Assembly: GCF_006517535.1 (NCBI RefSeq)
Contig: NZ_VHQH01000002.1
Location: 62,001-126,000 of the forward strand
Source of the DNA: Schumannella sp. 10F1B-5-1
GTDB lineage: Bacteria > Actinomycetota > Actinomycetes > Actinomycetales > Microbacteriaceae
Length of the DNA stretch: 64,000 nucleotides
Direction: 5' to 3'
Below are positions 31,937 through 39,666 of the stretch, piece after piece. Within the stretch, counting starts at the first letter, position 1. Each line of letters starts with the position of its first letter. The notes under the pieces are model-generated. The model made no database searches. It saw only the letters and a program-made list of their open reading frames with translations, and was not told the DNA's origin. The translations under genes were made by a program, and so were the position numbers.

Positions 31937-33361
31937 GTGAGTTCGACCGTGAGCACCTCACGGGCACTGCTGAGGGTCTCGATCCAGAGCGAGGGTCGCC
32001 GACTCGATGTCGGCGTGCCCGCCCAGCTGCCCCTCATCGAGCTCATGCCCGGCTTCGCCCGAGGGCTCGGCGTGCTGGATGCGACCATGACGCACACCGG
32101 CTACGCGCTGCAGCGCGCCGACGGCAGCCGCCTCGACCCGAGCCGCGGCGCCGCCGAGCAGGGGGTGCTCGACGGCGAGCTGCTGACCCTGGCCCGCGGC
32201 GTGCAGCTCGCCGAGCCGCGCGTCTACGACGACATCGTCGAGGCCGTGATCGACGCGACCGGCGAGCAGAGCCGGCCGTGGACGCCGAAGGACAACGCCC
32301 GCACCGCCCTGGCCGCGAGCCTCACGCTGCTCGGCATCTGCGCCGTGCTGCTGCTGGCCGGCGCCGGCGGCGACGGGCCCTCGGCGCTGCTGCGCGCGAT
32401 CATCGCCGGCGCGGGCGCCGTGCTGCTGCTCGCCGCCGCGGCCGTGATCGAGCGGCTCGGCCAGGTCGAGACCGGGCGCGGGCTCGCGCTCGCGGCCGCG
32501 GCGTTCGGCGCGCTGACCGGCTACCTGCTCGCGGGCGCGGCGGGCGCCGGTGGCGCGGGCGCGGGGGCCGACTCCCCCGACATCGTGCTCGGCTCCGGCC
32601 TGGCGGCCGCCGCCCTCTGGGGCTGGCCGCTCGCCGCCGCCGGGGCCGGGGCGTTCGCGACCGGCGGCCTGGCGATGCTGCTGAATCCCGCATCCCGGGC
32701 CCTGCTGCTCGTGCCGCTCGTGCTGGGCGGCGCGATCGGCGTGACCGCGACGATCGCCGCGCTCATGCCTGACAGCCGGCAGAGCGCCTACGCGCTCATG
32801 GTCGCGATCGTCATCACGCTCGCGAACGCGCTGCCGTGGCTCGCACTGACGTCGACGCGCATCCGGGTCATCTCGCCGCAGAGCGACCAGGAGATCTTCG
32901 ACGACCCCGAGCCGATCGACGCCGAGGCCGTGCGCGCCCGCGCCGCCGCCGGCCATCGCGTGCTGGTCGCGCTGCGGCTCGCGCTCGGGCTCGCCGCGCT
33001 CATCGGCGCGCCGCTCGTCGCCGCGTCGGGGCCGGCCGGGGCGGCGCTCTGCGCGCTCGGCTTCGTCGGCATCATGATGCCCGCGCGGCAGGCCTTCGCC
33101 CGTGCCGAGGTCGTCGTGCTCATGTCGATGGGCACGATCGGCATCGCGGTGACCGGTGTGGCCGCGACGCTCGCGCAGCCCGACCTGCGCGTCGTGCTGC
33201 TCGTCGTGCTGCTCAGCGTGACGGTGATCGTGATCGCGCTGACCCTGCTGGCGCCGGGCGCGCGGATGCGGCTGATCCGCCTCGCCGACACGGTCGAGAT
33301 CATCACGATCGCGCTGCTGCTGCCCCTCGGCGTGATCGCCGCCGGACTCGCCTGGGCGTGA
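31937..33361 (+). CDS. eccD: EccD: T7SS membrane channel protein (plus operon copy)
   Basis: 474 residues from GTG 31937 with AGGAG upstream. An N-terminal ubiquitin-like domain (about 10-90, LRVSIQSEGRRLDVGVP) is followed by about eleven membrane helices, which match EccD more closely than the copy at 25400. It heads the eccD-eccB-mycP operon, and eccB starts one base after its stop. Confidence 0.92.
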   Translation: MSSTVSTSRALLRVSIQSEGRRLDVGVPAQLPLIELMPGFARGLGVLDATMTHTGYALQRADGSRLDPSRGAAEQGVLDGELLTLARGVQLAEPRVYDDIVEAVIDATGEQSRPWTPKDNARTALAASLTLLGICAVLLLAGAGGDGPSALLRAIIAGAGAVLLLAAAAVIERLGQVETGRGLALAAAAFGALTGYLLAGAAGAGGAGAGADSPDIVLGSGLAAAALWGWPLAAAGAGAFATGGLAMLLNPASRALLLVPLVLGGAIGVTATIAALMPDSRQSAYALMVAIVITLANALPWLALTSTRIRVISPQSDQEIFDDPEPIDAEAVRARAAAGHRVLVALRLALGLAALIGAPLVAASGPAGAALCALGFVGIMMPARQAFARAEVVVLMSMGTIGIAVTGVAATLAQPDLRVVLLVVLLSVTVIVIALTLLAPGARMRLIRLADTVEIITIALLLPLGVIAAGLAWA

Positions 33362-33362
33362 C

Positions 33363-34730
33363 GTGGCCACCAAGAGCGACCTGATCGAGGCGCAGAACTT
33401 CTCGCGCCGACGCCTGCTGACCGCGTTCATCTCCGGAGCCCCCGGCGGGCGCGAGATCGAGCCGTCGAAGCCGCTGCGGGCGGTGATCATCGCCATCGCG
33501 CTGACGATCGCGGTCATCCTGGCCGGCGTCTTCTACGGCGTGATGCAGCCCGGCCTGCCGAGCGACTGGCGCGACAACCGGCTGATCATCGCCAAGGACA
33601 CCGGCGCGCGCTACGTCAGCTCGAAGAGCGTGCTGCACCCGGTCGTGAACTCGGTGTCGGCGCGACTGCTGATCCCGAGCAAGGACTTCGAGGTCATCAC
33701 CACGACCTCGGCGCGGCTGGCGGGCATCGAGCTCGGCGACCCGGTCGGCATCGTCGGCGCGCCCGACACCCTGCCCGCCGCCGAGCGGCTCATCAACGAC
33801 GGCTGGACCGCCTGCGTCGCCGACGACGGCGGCACCCGCGCGCGCATCGGCGGCGCCACCGCGAGCGCCACGCGCGAGTCGGTCGTGGTGTCGAGCGGCG
33901 GGGCACTCTACGTCGTCGCCGGCGACACCCGGTTCGCGGTCGAGTCGACGCAGGCGGATGCGGTGCTGCGCGCCGCCGGCATCGACACCCTCGACCCCGT
34001 GACCGTCGAGCCCGCGTGGCTCGACCTCTTCCGCGAGGGCGACGACCTCGAGCCGATCGTGATCACCGACGCCGGCACGCCGCTCGCCGGCGCCGCGGCG
34101 GGAGCGACGCCGCTCGCGGTCGGCGACGTGCTGCACATCACCGGGCAGGCGGTCGGTCAGCGCTACCTCGTGCTGCAGGACGGCACGCTCGGCTCGCTCA
34201 GCCCGCTGGCGTGGCAGCTCTACCAGCTCGGCACCGGCCGGGGCGCCGACCGCGTGCTCGAGGTCGCAGCCGCCGACGTCGCCGATCTGGCCACGGCGAA
34301 GGCCCCGGTCGGCGGGGCGGACTGGCCGAGCGACGGCTTCACGACCCTGTCGAGCGACCAGCGCCCCTGCGCCCTGCTGCAGCACGACGCCCGCGGCCTC
34401 GCCCGCACGGTGCTCGCGACCACGCCGACCACGAACGACGCGACGGCCGGCGTCACCGTGACGCCGGGGCGCGGCGCGATCGTGCTCGTCGGCGGGCGCG
34501 GCGCCCAGGCCACGCAGCTGCTCACGATCGTGGATGCGACGGGCACGTCGTTCGCGCTGCCCGGCGCCGACGCCGAGACGGTCGCGCGGCTCGGCTACAC
34601 GAGCGAGCAGGTCGGGCGGGTCGACCAGAGCTGGATGCGACTGCTCGCCACCGGCCCGGAGCTGAGCACCGCCCTCGCCGGCGAGACACCTGACCCCGCC
34701 CGTGCGGCCGGGTCAGGCTCGGGAGGCTGA
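33363..34730 (+). CDS. eccB: EccB: T7SS core membrane protein
   Basis: 455 residues from GTG. A cytoplasmic N-terminus with the EccB signature (TKSDLIEAQNFSRRRLLTAF) leads to one membrane helix at about 40-62 and a large repeated extracytoplasmic domain. EccB lies at the outer face of the T7SS pore with EccD and EccC. It is the only EccB found here, so both T7SS operons probably build a single machine. No EccE was found. Confidence 0.95.
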   Translation: MATKSDLIEAQNFSRRRLLTAFISGAPGGREIEPSKPLRAVIIAIALTIAVILAGVFYGVMQPGLPSDWRDNRLIIAKDTGARYVSSKSVLHPVVNSVSARLLIPSKDFEVITTTSARLAGIELGDPVGIVGAPDTLPAAERLINDGWTACVADDGGTRARIGGATASATRESVVVSSGGALYVVAGDTRFAVESTQADAVLRAAGIDTLDPVTVEPAWLDLFREGDDLEPIVITDAGTPLAGAAAGATPLAVGDVLHITGQAVGQRYLVLQDGTLGSLSPLAWQLYQLGTGRGADRVLEVAAADVADLATAKAPVGGADWPSDGFTTLSSDQRPCALLQHDARGLARTVLATTPTTNDATAGVTVTPGRGAIVLVGGRGAQATQLLTIVDATGTSFALPGADAETVARLGYTSEQVGRVDQSWMRLLATGPELSTALAGETPDPARAAGSGSGG

Positions 34731-34731
34731 C

Positions 34732-36159
34732 GTGGGGTCGGGGCTGCGCGGAGGCCGCGGTCGCGGCCGCGGCCGTCGCCGGAGCGGGGTCGGCGTCGGC
34801 AGTGCGGTGCTGGTGCTGGCGCTGGCGTCGGGGTCTGGCGTCGCGTCGGGCTCCGGCGTCGCGACGGGGTCGGCCGCCACGACGGCGGCCGCGCATCCCG
34901 GCACCGCCGCCGCGTCGACCACGACTGGCGTCACGCCCGATGCCGATGCTGTCGCGACCGACTGCACGACCGACGGCGGAACCCGCATCGCGCAGGCTCC
35001 CCCGGCCCTCGGCCGACTGCAGTCGGAGCTCGCCTGGGGCGTCACGCGCGGCGCCGGCGTCGTCGTCGCCGTGGTCGACTCGGGTGTCGACGCGAACAAC
35101 CCGCACCTCGCGGGGGTGCTCGCCGGCGGCGTCGACCTCGTCGGCGACGGCGAGGGCCGCAACGGCTACGCCGACCTCGACGGGCACGGCACCGCCATCG
35201 CCGGCCAGATCGCCGCCCGCGCGATCGACGGATCAGGGGTGCTCGGCCTCGCACCCGAGGCGCGCATCCTGTCGGTGCGGGTCTTCGCGACGACCGAGAA
35301 GCAGGCCCGCGACGACGGCTTCGGACCGACGATCCCGCGCATCGCCGAGGGCATCCGCGTCGCGGCCGACGCCGGGGCGCAGATCATCAACGTCTCGCTG
35401 AGCACCAGCGTGGACGCGCCCGAGCTGAACGACGCCGTCGCCTACGCCGCGGGGCGCGGCAGCCTCGTCGTCGCGAGCTCGGGCAACGCCGACAACGCGC
35501 AGTCGGTCGAGGAGCAGGGCAGCACCGGGGTGCGCTACCCGGCCGGATCGCCTGGAGCGCTCGGCGCGGGGGCCGTGGATGCGAACGGGGCCTACGACGC
35601 GAACAGCGTCGCCGGGGCGCATGTCGCCATCACGGCGCCGGGGCAGAGCATCCTGACCACGGCGACGGGCGGGATCGACTGCGTCTACTCCGACGACATG
35701 GCGCACACCAGCTTCTCGACGGCCTACGTGGCGGCCGCCGCCGCGCTCGTCGCGGCCGCGCATCCGGGCGAGACCCCGGCGCAGTGGGCCTACCGCCTCG
35801 AGGCGACCGCGGTGCGGCCCGACGCCGACCGCCGCGACGATCGACTCGGGTGGGGCGTCGTGCAGCCCTACGACGCGCTCACGCTGGCGCCGGGCGGCGC
35901 GCTGCGCGGACCGGCGAGCCCCTTCGGCGGCGGTGACGGCACGGGTGGTGCTGGCGGGGCTGGCAGTGCTGGCGGCAGCGCGGGCGGTGAGGATGCGGCC
36001 CTCGCTCTGCGGCACACCGACCCGGCCGCGACGCTCGCGACCACGATCGCCGTGGTCGGCGGCGTGATCGGGCTGGCCGTGCTGGGCGTGCTCGGCGTGC
36101 TCGCGCACCTGCGCCGGCGCCGCCGTGCCGAGGCTGACCCCGAGTCGTTCGGGGTCTAG
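34732..36159 (+). CDS. mycP: MycP: mycosin subtilisin-like protease (plus operon)
   Basis: 475 residues from GTG 34732, with GGGAGG five bases upstream. A basic N-terminus and signal segment (about 20-36) precede the subtilase domain with Asp116 (VVDSGVD), His152 (DGHGTAIAG) and Ser327 (HTSFSTAYVA). A Gly/Ala linker and a C-terminal membrane helix (about 430-453) follow. It lies directly after eccB, the usual mycosin position. A second, less canonical mycosin is at 28845. Confidence 0.93.
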   Translation: MGSGLRGGRGRGRGRRRSGVGVGSAVLVLALASGSGVASGSGVATGSAATTAAAHPGTAAASTTTGVTPDADAVATDCTTDGGTRIAQAPPALGRLQSELAWGVTRGAGVVVAVVDSGVDANNPHLAGVLAGGVDLVGDGEGRNGYADLDGHGTAIAGQIAARAIDGSGVLGLAPEARILSVRVFATTEKQARDDGFGPTIPRIAEGIRVAADAGAQIINVSLSTSVDAPELNDAVAYAAGRGSLVVASSGNADNAQSVEEQGSTGVRYPAGSPGALGAGAVDANGAYDANSVAGAHVAITAPGQSILTTATGGIDCVYSDDMAHTSFSTAYVAAAAALVAAAHPGETPAQWAYRLEATAVRPDADRRDDRLGWGVVQPYDALTLAPGGALRGPASPFGGGDGTGGAGGAGSAGGSAGGEDAALALRHTDPAATLATTIAVVGGVIGLAVLGVLGVLAHLRRRRRAEADPESFGV

Positions 36160-36191
36160 CGCAGGGTCGCCCGGGGTCCAGCGCCGGGGCG

Positions 36192-36367
36192 CTGATCGAC
36201 GGCGAGTTGCCCAGTTCGGTCGGGTTTCCGCCCTCGGGGTCGAGATGCGGCCCGAGTCAGATGCGCATCCGTCTCATCCGCACCGCCGTGGTGCGCCCCT
36301 GATCGACGGCGAGTTGCCCAGTTCGGTCGGGTTCTCGCCCTCGAACTCGACCGAAGTGGGCAACTCG
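36192..36367. repeat. 45-base direct repeat ending in a 20-bp hairpin
   Basis: The same 45-base stretch, beginning CTGATCGACGGCGAGTTGCC, occurs at 36192-36236 and 36299-36343 with two differences. In the second copy the inner 20 bases (36310-36329) pair with 36348-36367 with a single mismatch. The first copy lacks the right arm. The hairpin is a candidate bidirectional terminator. Confidence 0.8.
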
Positions 36368-36416
36368 CGTCACATCCGACCACGCTCCCGCCATGACGTT
36401 CCCGCGGTGTGTCACC

Positions 36417-36483
36417 GCAACTCAGGAAAAATGACGCGATTCGGCCCCCGAACGCGCAGATCGGATGGATTCTCCTGAGTTGC
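36417..36483. repeat. Inverted repeat, family A (GCAACTCAGGA ends)
   Basis: 11-base perfect arms, GCAACTCAGGA (36417-36427) and TCCTGAGTTGC (36473-36483), the same ends as at 19600-19663 with an unrelated centre. Confidence 0.8.
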
Positions 36484-36544
36484 GAACGCCGTCGCCGCGT
36501 CGAGGGCGGGTCGGCGACGACGGCGCAGGCACGCTCCGGACCGT

Positions 36545-36613
36545 CGCCGCACGATCGGGGGATCGCCGCGCCATATCGTGCGGCGAAGCCAGTATCGCCG
36601 CGAGATCCTGCCC
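36545..36613. repeat. Inverted repeat, family B (CGCCGCACGAT)
   Basis: Arms at 36545-36555 and 36575-36585 are identical to those at 19765-19805, with the same 41-base span. The following small hairpin region is also similar but imperfect here. Confidence 0.8.
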
Positions 36614-36687
36614 GGAACACGAGCCGTGGGCGGGCGCGACGGCTGCGACGGGGCGCGAATCCCCGCCAGGCCGAGGAGGGCTACGGG

Positions 36688-37512
36688 TCAGAGGGCGAGG
36701 AGGGCGCGGACGACGAGCACCAGACCCACGAGCGTCACGACGAGGGCGACCACGGAGAGCGCGAGCGCGACGCGGCCGATGCGCCGCGCGGACCGCGCGA
36801 CCGACGGCATCGCCGGCGCGACGGCGCGCGTCGCCTCCGGGCCGGACGGCACCGACGGCACGACCGGCGGCGTCGGCACGGGCCGCGGCAGGTAGCCCTC
36901 GCGGGCGCCGACCCCGGCGCCGTCGGACGCGGACTCCGCGGGGGCGGTTCCGTCGGGGAGCTCGATCCGGATGCGCTGGGCGGCCGAGCGGGATCGCCGC
37001 GGCTGCGCAGGAGCGGGCGCCGGCGCGGGGACCGCCGTCGGAGCGGATGGCGCCGACGTCGCGGCGGACCCTGGCATCACCGCGGACCCCGACGCCACCG
37101 CGGATCCCGGCACCGACGGCGACGGCGACGGCAGCTCAGCGTCGACCTCGCCGCGCTCGACCACGACCGTCGCATCCACCACGACCGTCTCGGCGACCGC
37201 GTCATCGACCACGACGGTGCGGTCGGCGTCATCGACCGCGACGGTGAAGTCCATGTCGTCGACCACGACCGAGCGGTCCGCGCCATCGGTCGCGACCGAG
37301 CGATCCGCGTCATCGACCACGATCGTGAAGTCCGCGTCGTCGACCGCGATCGTGAACTCGGTGTCGTCGATCACGATGGTCGACTCGTCGAGACCCACGT
37401 CGACGCCTCCGTCGCGGCCGCCCCCGACATCCTCACCGATCCCGGTCAGATCACGCCCGGAATCCGTGCCCGAATCCGACGCCGGATCCGACACCGGATC
37501 CTTCCCCGCCAT
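36688..37512 (-). CDS. Membrane protein with 9-residue Val/Asp repeats
   Basis: 274 residues from ATG 37512. After an acidic start there are about eight repeats of a 9-residue unit such as TIVVDDADF (about residues 44-118), then a Pro/Ala/Ser-rich linker, a short basic stretch and one C-terminal membrane segment (about 248-272). I know no enzyme with this plan. The repeats place Thr or Ser before hydrophobic and acidic residues and could be kinase or FHA targets. It is the last gene of the kinase-MoxR operon, 13 bases after the PP2C gene. Confidence 0.75.
   Translation of the reverse strand: MAGKDPVSDPASDSGTDSGRDLTGIGEDVGGGRDGGVDVGLDESTIVIDDTEFTIAVDDADFTIVVDDADRSVATDGADRSVVVDDMDFTVAVDDADRTVVVDDAVAETVVVDATVVVERGEVDAELPSPSPSVPGSAVASGSAVMPGSAATSAPSAPTAVPAPAPAPAQPRRSRSAAQRIRIELPDGTAPAESASDGAGVGAREGYLPRPVPTPPVVPSVPSGPEATRAVAPAMPSVARSARRIGRVALALSVVALVVTLVGLVLVVRALLAL
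37155..37390. repeat. 27-bp coding tandem repeats
   Basis: About eight degenerate units of 27 bases (for example TCATCGACCACGATCGTGAA onward) that encode the 9-residue Val/Asp repeats. Units differ by several bases, so the array is old or under selection for protein pattern. Confidence 0.7.
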
Positions 37513-37525
37513 CAGCGCCCCGCCA

Positions 37526-38329
37526 TCAGATCGGGATCGTCGCGCTCGCCGAGAGCTCGACCGAGTCGGTGCGGTCCGACGTGCTGGCCGCGCCGCCGGC
37601 GCGCACGTCGACGACCAGCACGGTGATGTTGTCGCGTCCGCCGGCGCGCTTCGCCGCATCCACGAGCGCCGCCGCCGCCGACTCGGGCCGCCCGGCCATC
37701 GTCAGCATCGCGCGCAGCTGCTCGTCGTCGAGCTCGCCGTGCAGGCCGTCGGAGCAGACCAGCAGGCGCTCGCCGGTCGTCACGGGCATGAGCCAGGTGT
37801 CGGCGCGCGCATCCGGGGCGCCGATCGCCCGCGTGATCACGTTGCGGTGCGCGAACTCCCGGCGCTCCTCGCCCGACAGCGACCCCTGGTCGACGAGCGC
37901 CTGGGCGAGCGAGTGGTCGACGGTCAGCTGCTCGAGCTCGGCGCCGAACAGCCGGTAGACGCGCGAGTCGCCGACGTTGACGATCAGCCAGTGCGGCTCG
38001 CCCTCGTGCTCGAGCAGCACCACGCCGGTGACCGTGCTGCCGGCTCCGCGGCTCGTGGTGGCGGCGATCTCGGCGACGTCGTGCTCAGCGCGACGCAGCG
38101 CGCGGCCGACCCACGACGCGTCGATCGCCCCGCGGCCGACCAGCTCGGCGCGGAACGCCGCGACGACCGCCGCGCTCGCCCGGTCGCCGGCCTCGTAGCC
38201 GCCCATGCCGTCGGCCACCAGGAACACGGGGCGCTCGGCGAGCGCCGCATCCTCGTTCGCGGTTCGTCGCAGTCCGACGTCGGTCAGGCCCGCGACGACG
38301 AGGTCGACCTGGTCGAGCCGGGCGCTCAC
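37526..38329 (-). CDS. PP2C-type Ser/Thr phosphatase (soluble)
   Basis: 267 residues from GTG 38329, overlapping the FHA gene stop (GTGA). All metal-binding motifs are present: NEDAAL, VADGMGGYEAGD, GAGSTVTG, NVGDSRVY, SDGLHGEL and GGRDNITVLVVDV. Unlike PstP it has no membrane segment. It probably reverses phosphorylation by the kinase encoded at the head of the same operon. Confidence 0.92.
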   Translation of the reverse strand: MSARLDQVDLVVAGLTDVGLRRTANEDAALAERPVFLVADGMGGYEAGDRASAAVVAAFRAELVGRGAIDASWVGRALRRAEHDVAEIAATTSRGAGSTVTGVVLLEHEGEPHWLIVNVGDSRVYRLFGAELEQLTVDHSLAQALVDQGSLSGEERREFAHRNVITRAIGAPDARADTWLMPVTTGERLLVCSDGLHGELDDEQLRAMLTMAGRPESAAAALVDAAKRAGGRDNITVLVVDVRAGGAASTSDRTDSVELSASATIPI

Positions 38330-39666
38330 GCGCGCTCTCCGGTCGGCCACTCGGACTCGTCGCGCGGCTCCTCCGGCACGGCCGGCCCGCCGAGGCGCTC
38401 GATGCGCATCGTGACCCGTCCGAGCACGAAGTCGCGTCCGGCGAGCTCCACGCCGTCGTCGGGCACGACCGGATGCTCGCTGCCGTCGGCGTCGATCACG
38501 CGCACGCCGTTGGTCGAGCCCAGATCGCGCACGCGCCACGACTCGCCGTCGCGCTCGAGGCGGGCGTGCACCTTCGAGAGCGTGCGCGTCGCATCCCGCA
38601 CCGCCAGGTAGTGGATGCTCGGGTCGCTGCCCTCGGGCTTGCGTCCCAGCACGATCGTGGTTCCGATGAGCTGGTAGGTCGGTCCGTGGTCGAGCGCGAG
38701 CTCCCAGCGGGCCGCGGCCGACGCGTCGACGACGACGGTCTCGCCGACGTCCTCGCCCGGCACGCCGGACGCCGCCGAGGTCGGGGCGCCGATGAGCGAC
38801 GGGGTGGCTCCGGGTGCCAAGGGCGTCGCGGATGCGGCGGGTGCCGCGGGGGTCGAGACGACCGGCGGCTGCGACCACGGGTTCGGCGCGGCGGGCGGCG
38901 GCACGGCAGGCGCTGCAGGCGCGGCGGTCGCGGGCGGAGTCGCCGGCGCCGGCGGCTGCTGGTAGGCCGAGTGATCGGCGGGTGCCGCGGGAGCCGCGGC
39001 CGGTGCGGCAGACGCGTTCGCGCCTGCCGCAGCCCCCGGGGGCGCCGGGACGAACCCGGGCGGCGGTGTGATCGCGTATCCGCCGGTCGACCCGGCAGGC
39101 TGCGCCGGCCCGGGCTGACCGCTGATCGGCTGACCCGGGATCGGCTGGCCGGGGATCGACTGTCCGGTAGCCGAGGCGCCAGCCGGAGCACCGCCCGAAG
39201 CAGCGGCCGAACCAGCGCCTGGCTGCCCGTAGATCCCGCCCCCGCCCTGCCCGGGCACCGGGATCGGCACGGCGACGCTGCCGGGGGCGGCGGGCCGCGC
39301 ATCCCCCGACCCGAGCAGGGTCGCCCACAGCGGCGGCAGCACGACGGCGAGCACCACGAGCCAGTCCGGCTTGCCGAGGCGGCGGCCCATCTTGATCGCC
39401 GACAGCACCCGGAAGATCACGACGACGACGCTGCCGCCGGGCACGAGGACGAGCAGCGCGAGCAGCCGCGAGTACCCGCCGATGTGCAGGATCTCGGCCT
39501 CGTTCAGCACGGGCACCCAGCCGCGCCAGCCCTCCGAGCCGAAGCGCGGGAACAGCTTCGAGAGCGCGAGGGCGAGCCACACGTAGAGGCCGAGGCCGAT
39601 GAGCAGTCCGAGCAGCGAGACGACGAGGCTCGCGACGGCCGCGCCCGTTCCATCCGACGAGGTCAT
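38326..39666 (-). CDS. FHA domain membrane protein
   Basis: 446 residues from ATG 39666. Three or four membrane segments lie in the first 120 residues (LVVSLLGLLIGLGLYVWLAL, LLALLVLVPGGSVVVVIF, WLVVLAVVLPPLW), resembling small DUF5684-type domains. A long Pro/Ala/Gly-rich linker with QPIPGQ repeats leads to a C-terminal FHA domain at about 330-435 (LGRKPEGSDPS, LSKVHARLE, DLGSTNGVRV). It is the phosphothreonine reader of the operon, placed between the phosphatase and the transglutaminase-fold gene with four-base overlaps on both sides. Confidence 0.88.
   Translation of the reverse strand: MTSSDGTGAAVASLVVSLLGLLIGLGLYVWLALALSKLFPRFGSEGWRGWVPVLNEAEILHIGGYSRLLALLVLVPGGSVVVVIFRVLSAIKMGRRLGKPDWLVVLAVVLPPLWATLLGSGDARPAAPGSVAVPIPVPGQGGGGIYGQPGAGSAAASGGAPAGASATGQSIPGQPIPGQPISGQPGPAQPAGSTGGYAITPPPGFVPAPPGAAAGANASAAPAAAPAAPADHSAYQQPPAPATPPATAAPAAPAVPPPAAPNPWSQPPVVSTPAAPAASATPLAPGATPSLIGAPTSAASGVPGEDVGETVVVDASAAARWELALDHGPTYQLIGTTIVLGRKPEGSDPSIHYLAVRDATRTLSKVHARLERDGESWRVRDLGSTNGVRVIDADGSEHPVVPDDGVELAGRDFVLGRVTMRIERLGGPAVPEEPRDESEWPTGERA

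Larger units (their letters stand above)
36160..36687. other. Convergent intergenic region rich in inverted repeats
   Basis: 528 bases with no supported gene between mycP and the Val/Asp repeat gene, which converge. It contains a direct repeat with a long hairpin (36192-36367), then family A and family B elements in the same order as at 19.6-19.8 kb. Confidence 0.8.

Noticed and set aside
36192-36343. CRISPR array
   Set aside because: Only two copies of the 45-base repeat, with a single 62-base spacer; no cas genes anywhere in the window.
36192-36613. Inverted repeats as ends of an insertion sequence
   Set aside because: No transposase, target duplication or mobile gene lies between or beside them; the loops are tens of bases long.
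37155-37390. RTX calcium-binding repeats
   Set aside because: Period is nine residues but the GGxGxDxUx pattern is absent; there is almost no glycine in the units.
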